This document shows, one piece after another, positions 49,821 through 55,696 of a stretch of 55,696 nt of DNA. Positions within the stretch are counted from its first letter, which is position 1, and each line of letters opens with the position of its first letter. The translations under genes were made by a program, and so were the position numbers. The notes beneath the pieces were generated by a model. That model saw only the letters and a list, made by a program, of their open reading frames with translations, was not told the origin of the DNA and made no database searches. Origin of the DNA: Myxococcota bacterium (GTDB lineage: Bacteria > Myxococcota_A > Polyangia > Palsa-1104 > JAEUJZ01); the NCBI GenBank assembly GCA_025057315.1, contig JANWXW010000084.1, positions 1 to 55,696 on the forward strand, given 5' to 3'.

Positions 49821-51137
49821 ATGAGCCTGAGCCCGACCAGACGAGAGGCGCTGCTGAGCGCGCTGTTCGGCACCGGGTACGTCGGCCTGCGGGCGCTCGC
49901 CACCGGCCTGCCGGCGTGGGCCTTCCTGCGGCCGCACCAATCGCTGGCCCTGGCCTGCAGCGGCAGGGAGCGGGCCCAGTACATCATCCTGAGCACATCC
50001 GCTGCCGGCGACCCGATGAACGGCAACGTGCCAGGCACCTATGATCACCCCGATGTCATCCACCCGCCCGACCCGGCGATGGAAAAGACGGCCATGCAGC
50101 TGGGGGGCCAGACCTACTATGCCGCCCGGCCGTGGGCCATGCTGCCCCGCTGGGTGCTGGACCGTACCTGCTTCTTCCACCACACCACCCTCACCAACAG
50201 CCATGCCAACCAGGCCAAAGTGATGAAGCTGATGGGAGCGGTCAAGCGCCAGGAGATGCTGGTGTCGCTGCTGGCCCGCGAACTGGCGCCCTGCCTGGGC
50301 ACGGTGCAGCGCGAGCCGGTGGTGGTGGGGGCCGCTGGTCCGGGCGAGTTCCTGACCTACCAGGGACGGACCCTGCCCAGCTTCCCGCCCACCGCCCTGC
50401 GCGATGTGCTCATCACGCCCGCCGGGCCCATTGCCCAGCTGCAAGCGCTGCGCGACCGCGATCTGAACCGCCTCAATGCGCTCTACAAGCAGACGGGCAA
50501 CGCCCTGCAGCGGCGGTTCCTGGACCGCCTGGCCCACTCCCAGACCGAGGTCCGTTCCATCGAGCAGAGCCTGCTGGACCGCTTGGCCTCCATTACCAAC
50601 AACGGTGTGGAGGGGCAGATCACGGCCGCTGTAGCGCTCATCCAGATGAACGTCTCCCCCGTGGTCTCCATTCGCCTGCCCTTTGGGGGCGACAACCATG
50701 CCGATCCGGACCTACGCGGCGAGACCGCGCAGCACCTGTCTAGCATTGCCGCCATCGGCACGCTCCTGCAGCGCCTGGCCGATGCACGGCTGCAGGACCG
50801 GGTGACGTTCTGGGCAGCCAACGTGTTTGGCCGCACCATGCACATCAACCACAAGGGCCTGACCGGCCGCGACCACCTGGCCGCCCACCACTGCTCGGTG
50901 TTCATCGGCAAGCCCTTCCGCAGCAGCGTCATCGGCGGCATCGAGCTGCGCGGTCGCGACTTTGCCGCCACCGCCATCAACTCCCGCACCGGCAAGAGTG
51001 CCCCCGACGGTGACATCAGCTTCAACGACACCCTGGGCGCGGTGGGCAAGACGCTGGCCGCCGCGGTGGGCGTCGCGCCGGATGTATACAACGACCAGAT
51101 CACGACCGGCAAGGTCGTGACCGCGGCCCTGGTGTAG
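49821..51137 (+). CDS. DUF1501-like secreted protein, paired with the upstream haem lipoprotein
   Basis: The 438-residue product has a possible twin-arginine export signal (TRREALLSALFGTG). Its C-terminal half shows DUF1501/sulfatase-like features: LPFGGDNHADPDLRG with metal-ligand-like D-x-H, LADARLQDRVTFWAANVFGRT and a NHKGLTGRDHLAAHHC block. These proteins have an alkaline-phosphatase-like fold but unknown substrates. It starts 9 nt after the haem lipoprotein, a standard pair. The metal-site motifs are altered from the usual DTH/SEFGRT. Confidence 0.75.
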   Translation: MSLSPTRREALLSALFGTGYVGLRALATGLPAWAFLRPHQSLALACSGRERAQYIILSTSAAGDPMNGNVPGTYDHPDVIHPPDPAMEKTAMQLGGQTYYAARPWAMLPRWVLDRTCFFHHTTLTNSHANQAKVMKLMGAVKRQEMLVSLLARELAPCLGTVQREPVVVGAAGPGEFLTYQGRTLPSFPPTALRDVLITPAGPIAQLQALRDRDLNRLNALYKQTGNALQRRFLDRLAHSQTEVRSIEQSLLDRLASITNNGVEGQITAAVALIQMNVSPVVSIRLPFGGDNHADPDLRGETAQHLSSIAAIGTLLQRLADARLQDRVTFWAANVFGRTMHINHKGLTGRDHLAAHHCSVFIGKPFRSSVIGGIELRGRDFAATAINSRTGKSAPDGDISFNDTLGAVGKTLAAAVGVAPDVYNDQITTGKVVTAALV

Positions 51138-51416
51138 CAGGCGTAGACCCCTTTCCCGCCGGCCGGGGCCTCCTCCGACCTGCCCCCGTCCGTTGCCCCG
51201 CCCCGCTCATCGCTGCGACCAGACCGCCAGCCAGCTTCCAAGCCCCCGGGACCGCAGGGGCCCACCCCGCCGTGCCCTGCTGGCCAGGGGCGCAGCTGCC
51301 CTATCCATGCAGGGACCCCCTGGTGCAAGACGCGCAGGACCGGCTGGACGGGGCGACCGGTGGCTGCCTGCAGCCGGCCCATGCCTTACAGGGCGGACTG
51401 GTGTAAAACAGCCGAG

Positions 51417-52124
51417 ATGGTGCCCCCGCTGAGCATTCTTATTACCGGTGCGTCCGCCGGCATTGGCGCGGCCACGGCCACGGCGCTGGCCCCCCTGGGT
51501 CACCGCCTGGTGCTGTGTGGCCGGCGACCGGAGCCGCTGCAGGCCCTGGCTGACCAACTGGGCGCGCTGGCCGTGCCCGCCGATGTAGCCCAGCCAGCCG
51601 ACCGCGCCCGGCTGCTGGAGCGCACAGCGGCCCACCTGGGCGACGTCCCGGATGTGGTGATCCATGCGGCCGGCGCCTTTGCCCTCGGTCCCGTCGCGGG
51701 CGACGAGGCCAACCTGCTCGAGCGGCTCTGGCCGGTCAACGTCCAGGCCCCCTATGCCCTGGCGGCGGCGACGCTGCCAGCGATGATTCGCCGCGGCTCC
51801 GGACGGCACATCTTCATCGGCTCGGTCGCCGGGCGGCGGTGCTTCCCCGGCAACGGCGCCTACTCCGCCACCAAGTTTGCCCTGCGCGGGCTGTGGGGCG
51901 TGCTCGATGAGGAGCTGCGCGGCACGGGCGTGTCGGCCACCCTGATCGAGCCGGCGGCCACCGACACGCCGCTGTGGGACCCGATTGCCCGCGATGCCAG
52001 CCCGGGCCTGCCCGAGCGCCGTGCCATGCTGCGCCCCGAGGAGGTCGCCGCCTTTGTGGTCTTTGCAGCCACCCGCCCCGCCGGGGTGGTGCCATCGCTG
52101 CTCACCGTGCGGGCGGAGCGCTGA
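51417..52124 (+). CDS. Short-chain dehydrogenase/reductase, possible sepiapterin-reductase-like
   Basis: The 235-residue product is a classical SDR with TGASAGIG at residues 10-17, the Ser in FIGSVAG and YSATK as the catalytic Tyr-x3-Lys. The C-terminal part reads IEPAATDTPLWD. It is 2 nt upstream of a 6-pyruvoyl-tetrahydropterin synthase gene, so a reduction step in tetrahydropterin synthesis is likely, but other SDR roles are possible. The 279-bp gap upstream has no supported gene. TAAAAC lies 7 nt before the ATG. Confidence 0.83.
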   Translation: MVPPLSILITGASAGIGAATATALAPLGHRLVLCGRRPEPLQALADQLGALAVPADVAQPADRARLLERTAAHLGDVPDVVIHAAGAFALGPVAGDEANLLERLWPVNVQAPYALAAATLPAMIRRGSGRHIFIGSVAGRRCFPGNGAYSATKFALRGLWGVLDEELRGTGVSATLIEPAATDTPLWDPIARDASPGLPERRAMLRPEEVAAFVVFAATRPAGVVPSLLTVRAER

Positions 52125-52126
52125 CC

Positions 52127-52618
52127 ATGCCCCCCAAGGCCCAGGTGGTGCTGACGCGGGTGTTCCGCTTTTCGGCCAGCCACCGCTACCACGACCCGGC
52201 GTTGTCCGAGGAGGAAAACCGACGCCTCTTTGGCGCCTGTGCCAACCCCTACGGGCACGGCCACAACTACCGCCTCGAGATCAGCGTCTGTGGCCCGGTG
52301 GAGCCGCGGACCGGCATGCTGTGTGACCTGCCCTCCCTGGAGGAGCTGGTCCGGCGCGAGGTGCTAGACCGCTATGACCACCGCCATCTCAGCCACGAGG
52401 TGGACGACTTCCGCGGCAGCCAGCCGACCACCGAGCAGATCGCCCTGGCGGTGTGGCAGCGCCTCGACGGCCGCCTCGGCCAGGTCCGGCTGCACCGCGT
52501 GCGGGTGTGGGAAAGCGACGAGCTGTATGCCGAGGTGTGCCGCGGGGAGGAACAGGCACCCGGCGCCCCGATCTCCTCCGGCCAAAAAAGCCCTGCCCCG
52601 CCCTCTGCGGCAAGCTAG
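52127..52618 (+). CDS. 6-pyruvoyl-tetrahydropterin synthase / QueD family
   Basis: The 163-residue product has zinc ligands H19 (FSASH), H44 and H46 (PYGHGHNY) and the catalytic-type Cys38 (LFGACANP). Also present are YDHRHLSH and the late WESDELYAEV with the Glu that anchors the pterin. The LFGxCxNPxGHGHNY pattern and PRTGMLCDL match classic (animal-type) PTPS more closely than typical QueD. Substrate would be dihydroneopterin triphosphate. It is translationally coupled to the SDR (2-nt gap). QueD for queuosine is the alternative. Confidence 0.85.
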   Translation: MPPKAQVVLTRVFRFSASHRYHDPALSEEENRRLFGACANPYGHGHNYRLEISVCGPVEPRTGMLCDLPSLEELVRREVLDRYDHRHLSHEVDDFRGSQPTTEQIALAVWQRLDGRLGQVRLHRVRVWESDELYAEVCRGEEQAPGAPISSGQKSPAPPSAAS

Positions 52619-52628
52619 CATATGCATC

Positions 52629-54011
52629 ATGAGGGTGCTGCTGCTTGCGCTGCTACTTATGGGCTGTGCCAAGGCCTCCCAGGAGGCCGGCCTGATGGAT
52701 CCTGACCCGACGCCGAGCGAGGCGGATCTGTCCCAACCCCCGGTGCCATCAGCCGACCTTGCGGGCGCCAGGCAGGACATCCCCGCCGGCTCACGCAAGA
52801 TCGGCGAGGATTGTCAGGAGGACACCGACTGCATCACCGGGCTGTGCCGCCCCGTGCTGCCCGATGGCGGCCGCATCTGCGTCTCCACCTGCCGCTCGCA
52901 GGCGGACTGCGCCAACCTGCTGCACATGTTCTGCTCGCCCACCAGCCCTGGCAGCCAGGAGGGCTTCTGCGTGCCGCGCCACTCGGCCCACTGCGCCTCC
53001 TGCTCGCTGGACAACGAGTGCGGCAGCATGAGCGAGCGCTGCTTCACCGCGCCGGGCGACATCTCCGCTGCCTGCCACATCGATTGCTCGCTCGCCGGCG
53101 CCGCCGCCTGCCCCGAAGATTACACCTGCACCGAGGTCATGGACTCCGGCCAGCTGCGCAAGCTGTGCCGTCCCAAGAGCGGGGTGTGCCTGGACTCCCT
53201 AGGTGGCTACTGCGACCGCATCGCCCTGCCCCAGGTCTGCCTGCGCAGCAACGCCGCCGGCACCTGCTCTGGCCAGCGCAACTGCCTGGCGCTGCGGCGC
53301 TACGACAAATGCAACGCCCCCGCCCCCCAGTACAAGACGAGCTGCAGCCAGCTGGATCCGGCCGGCTGCCGCCTCCAGATCGATCCGGCGGTGCTCCGCA
53401 CCAAAGAACACTGCGGTGCCTGCGGCCACGCCTGCCCGGGCCTGGGCCTGACAAACAACGACGTCAGCTGCATCGACCCGGCCAACCGCCGCTGCGACAT
53501 GACCTGCCGTGGCGACAACTACGACGTCGACAAGAACCCAGCCAATGGCTGCGAGCAGCTGGACACCGTGCCGCCGGGCCACACGCTGGCGACAGCAGCC
53601 ATCCGGCCCGACCGCGACTGTTATGACTTTGGCGACTACAAAGACAGCTTTACCTTCTCGGTCATGTCCGACTCCCGGGTGCACGTCAACCCGAGCGTCC
53701 CTGCCTTCAACAGCGCCGTCGGCGCGGCGCCAGACTACATCAAGGTCCGCGCCACCGGCGGCGCGTTCTGCCAAAACGACTACGCCGTGCGCTTTACCAC
53801 CCGCGGCGGCGGTGCCGTGCCCTGCTACCGCTGCACGATTTACACCGACCGCAAGAGCCAGTCGGTTACCACGACCGGCAGCGGCACCGTCGAGATGTCC
53901 TCCGGCTCGGGATCCTACAGTAGCAACTCCGATGTCTACTTCGTCATCGAGAAGATCTGCAACCTGCCGGTGCAAGAGGCGGTAACCTACACGGTCGAGT
54001 ACCACCTGTAG
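52629..54011 (+). CDS. Cys-rich lipoprotein of unknown function
   Basis: The 460-residue product has a strong lipobox (LLMGC) and an acidic/Pro linker. A Cys-rich region (about 60-290) follows with disulfide-type patterns such as DCQEDTDCITGLC, HCASCSLDNECG, HCGACGHACPG and RRCDMTC. A C-terminal beta-sandwich-like part (about 330-460) ends TYTVEYHL. CGACGHACP-type repeats are common in myxobacterial surface proteins. The function is unknown. TAGCAT ends 7 nt before its ATG, so it may have a leaderless promoter of its own in addition to read-through from the upstream gene. Confidence 0.8.
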   Translation: MRVLLLALLLMGCAKASQEAGLMDPDPTPSEADLSQPPVPSADLAGARQDIPAGSRKIGEDCQEDTDCITGLCRPVLPDGGRICVSTCRSQADCANLLHMFCSPTSPGSQEGFCVPRHSAHCASCSLDNECGSMSERCFTAPGDISAACHIDCSLAGAAACPEDYTCTEVMDSGQLRKLCRPKSGVCLDSLGGYCDRIALPQVCLRSNAAGTCSGQRNCLALRRYDKCNAPAPQYKTSCSQLDPAGCRLQIDPAVLRTKEHCGACGHACPGLGLTNNDVSCIDPANRRCDMTCRGDNYDVDKNPANGCEQLDTVPPGHTLATAAIRPDRDCYDFGDYKDSFTFSVMSDSRVHVNPSVPAFNSAVGAAPDYIKVRATGGAFCQNDYAVRFTTRGGGAVPCYRCTIYTDRKSQSVTTTGSGTVEMSSGSGSYSSNSDVYFVIEKICNLPVQEAVTYTVEYHL

Positions 54012-54092
54012 CGCAGCGGGCCCCTGCGCCGGGCCGAAGTGTTGCTCCCGGGCCCGCCCTGCACTAAAGTTGCCTCCTCACAAGGAGCAGCC

Positions 54093-55696
54093 ATGCTTGA
54101 GGCGATGCGGCAGAACTCCCGTTCTGCCATCATTTACATCCTCTTTGGCATCCTCATCGCCGCCTTCATCATCAGCTTCGGTCCCGGCTCCAGCGGCGGT
54201 CCCAGCTTCTCCGCTGGCGAGCGGTTCGCCGCCCGCGTCGATGGCCACGAGGTCAGCGAGCGCGACTTCGTCTTTGCCTCCATCGCCCTGGGAATCGGCA
54301 ACCTGCCCGGCCACGTGGCGCGGGAGCAGCGCGTCAAGGAGTTCCTCATGGACCGGCTCATCGAGCGCGAGCTGCTCGCTGCCGAGGGAGAGCGGATGGG
54401 CCTGGCCGCCTCCGAGAACGAGGCCGCGCTCATGGTCACCGAGGGCCGCATGCTTGTCGCGGGCATGCCCCGCCGCATCGAGGGCTACGCCTTCCGCGAC
54501 GGCCGGTTTGACTACGATCGCTTCCGCCTGGTGGCGCAGAACCACTACCGCGTGACCATCAAAGAGCTGATGGCAATCCAGCAGCGCGAGCTGCTGGCCG
54601 ACAAGGTCAAAGAGGTCCTGCGCGCCGCGGTGCGCGTCTCCCCCCAGGAGGTCCAGGCCGACTTCGAGGAGCGGGGCCGCCAGGTGAACCTGGAGTATGT
54701 GCGCTTTTCGCCCCGCCACTACGAGGACCAAGTGTTCCTGTCGGACGCCGACGTGGAAAACTGGGCCCGCACCCACGAGGAGCAGATCAAAAAAGTCTTC
54801 GACGAGCGCAAATACCTCTACCAGAAGCAGGATCGCTCCGCCCACCTGCGCCGGATCCTCCTCGAGCTGCCGAAGGATGCCCCGGAGGACGCCGTGCAGC
54901 GCGCCCAGCAGAAAATGGAGTCGATCAAAAAGACGCTGCAGAGCGGCACCCGCTTCGCCGAGGTGGCGCGCACCGAGACCGAGGACCACGCGGCCCGCGC
55001 CCGGGGCGGTGACATGGGCTGGCGCAAAAAGGGCTTCACCGGCCTGCCCGAGGAGGTCGAGGCCAAGATCTTTGCCGCCCAGGCCGGCGACCTCATCGGT
55101 CCGGTGCGCACCGACCGCGGCCTGGAGCTGATCAAGGTCGAGGGCTTCCGGGAGGGCGACATCACGCTCGGCCAGGCCCGCGCCGAGATCGCCGAGGAGC
55201 TGGCCCGCGCCGAAAAGACCAGGGAGCTGGCCCGCGCCGAGGCCGCCGCCACCGCGGACAAGGTCAAGGCAGGCAAGCCCCTGTCCGAGCTGTTCCCCAA
55301 GCTTACCAGCGATGCCGAGGAGGCCAAGCCCAAAACCGGGCGCCAGGCGCTGCAGGTGGAGGAGACAGGCCTGTTTTCGCGACGGGGCGACATCGTCCAG
55401 GGTCTGGGCAACTCCCTGGAGCTGACCCGGGCCGCGTTCAAGACCCTCCAGGTGGGAGAGACCATCGGGCCCATCGAGGTCGCCGGCACCTTCGTGGTGG
55501 CGACGCTGAAAGAGCGCAAGGAGCCGGACATGGCCGACTGGAACAAGCGCAAGGCGGAGATCATCGAGGAGTACCAGCGCACCCGCTGGGCCGAGGTGCT
55601 GCAGGCCTGGTCCCGGCAGCGCTGCACCGAGGCCCACAACGCGGGCAAAATCCGCGTCAACCACGCCCTGCTCGAGTACGAAGGCACCGCCCGCGA
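54093..55696 (+). CDS. PpiD/SurA-like peptidyl-prolyl isomerase, truncated by the window edge
   Basis: The first 534 codons are visible and remain open to the end. After a short N-terminus there is one TM (SAIIYILFGILIAAFIISF, about 10-29), then a SurA-N-type chaperone region (about 45-230). A parvulin domain (about 245-355) follows with RSAHLRRILLELP, FAEVARTET, GGDMGWRKKG and IGPVRTDRGLELIKV. A second region reaches EVAGTFVVATLKERKEP. PpiD is an inner-membrane-anchored periplasmic folding factor for exported proteins. The start is supported by CAAGGAG 6 nt upstream and by TAAAGT at 54064. The C-terminus is missing. Confidence 0.9.
   Translation, partial: MLEAMRQNSRSAIIYILFGILIAAFIISFGPGSSGGPSFSAGERFAARVDGHEVSERDFVFASIALGIGNLPGHVAREQRVKEFLMDRLIERELLAAEGERMGLAASENEAALMVTEGRMLVAGMPRRIEGYAFRDGRFDYDRFRLVAQNHYRVTIKELMAIQQRELLADKVKEVLRAAVRVSPQEVQADFEERGRQVNLEYVRFSPRHYEDQVFLSDADVENWARTHEEQIKKVFDERKYLYQKQDRSAHLRRILLELPKDAPEDAVQRAQQKMESIKKTLQSGTRFAEVARTETEDHAARARGGDMGWRKKGFTGLPEEVEAKIFAAQAGDLIGPVRTDRGLELIKVEGFREGDITLGQARAEIAEELARAEKTRELARAEAAATADKVKAGKPLSELFPKLTSDAEEAKPKTGRQALQVEETGLFSRRGDIVQGLGNSLELTRAAFKTLQVGETIGPIEVAGTFVVATLKERKEPDMADWNKRKAEIIEEYQRTRWAEVLQAWSRQRCTEAHNAGKIRVNHALLEYEGTAR

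Noticed and set aside
48360..50699. 779-codon open frame on the minus strand opposite the haem lipoprotein and DUF1501-like genes
   Set aside because: Both plus-strand products have signal peptides and family motifs; the antisense frame has neither.
1..55696. Search for tRNA, rRNA, CRISPR arrays, transposases, integrases and att sites
   Set aside because: No T-loop-type tRNA sequences, regularly spaced repeats or recombinase motifs were seen by eye; a covariance-model scan would be needed to exclude small RNAs fully.

Overview
The window is high-GC, gene-dense bacterial DNA. Its content suggests a Myxococcota-like (former deltaproteobacterial) chromosome: many Cys-rich lipoproteins, a Ser/Thr kinase fused to a formylglycine-enzyme-like domain, an OmpA-like protein with calcium-type DxDxDG repeats, DUF4331 and DUF1501-type secreted proteins, and FkbH chemistry. 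This is inferred from gene content only. I see no rRNA, tRNA, CRISPR array, transposase or phage genes; the stretch looks like ordinary chromosome with several accessory cassettes.

Layout. 1-8.6 kb: a truncated membrane protein, a VanW-family protein, a Rieske oxygenase, a lipoprotein with a LAS-type metallopeptidase motif, another lipoprotein, and a minus-strand operon of a beta-propeller protein, a DUF481-like protein and a small barrel. 8.7-13.1 kb: a tightly coupled minus-strand operon of acyl carrier protein, FkbH-like HAD protein, GNAT, VOC protein and FemAB/BioF2-like acyltransferase; this is the best candidate for an undescribed pathway. 13.3-18.4 kb: an RND/MMPL exporter, a LolA-like periplasmic protein and an outer-membrane barrel, probably an envelope lipid-transport cassette. 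18.5-21.2 kb: an SDR and a divergent pair of paralogous genes of unknown family. 21.2-23.8 kb: lysA-lysC for lysine/diaminopimelate. 24-28.2 kb: a beta-helix surface protein, a Bcp-type peroxiredoxin, a ROK sugar kinase and an outer-membrane protein. 28.4-34 kb: a ThDP enzyme, the kinase-FGE fusion and glucose-6-phosphate isomerase. 34.2-40.1 kb: an OPT transporter with a coupled membrane protein, a TPR protein, a secreted protein of tentative lysozyme-like type, DoxX and a DUF6159-like membrane protein. 40.3-47.6 kb: a beta-propeller lipoprotein, the methionine-salvage pair mtnB-mtnD, a haem-motif lipoprotein, an OmpA-like protein and a DUF4331 domain that appears split over two genes. 47.8-51.1 kb: a haem-motif lipoprotein with a DUF1501-like partner. 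51.4-52.6 kb: an SDR and a 6-pyruvoyl-tetrahydropterin synthase, a probable pterin module. 52.6-55.7 kb: a Cys-rich lipoprotein and a PpiD/SurA-like isomerase that runs off the window.

A regulatory theme runs through the window. Sigma-70-like promoters have -35 boxes resembling TTGnnn and -10 boxes resembling TAnnnT. At about ten genes the -10 box ends only 6-7 nt before the ATG and no Shine-Dalgarno sequence is present, which predicts leaderless mRNAs. Other genes, and most operon-internal ones, have ordinary Shine-Dalgarno sites or ATGA stop/start overlaps.
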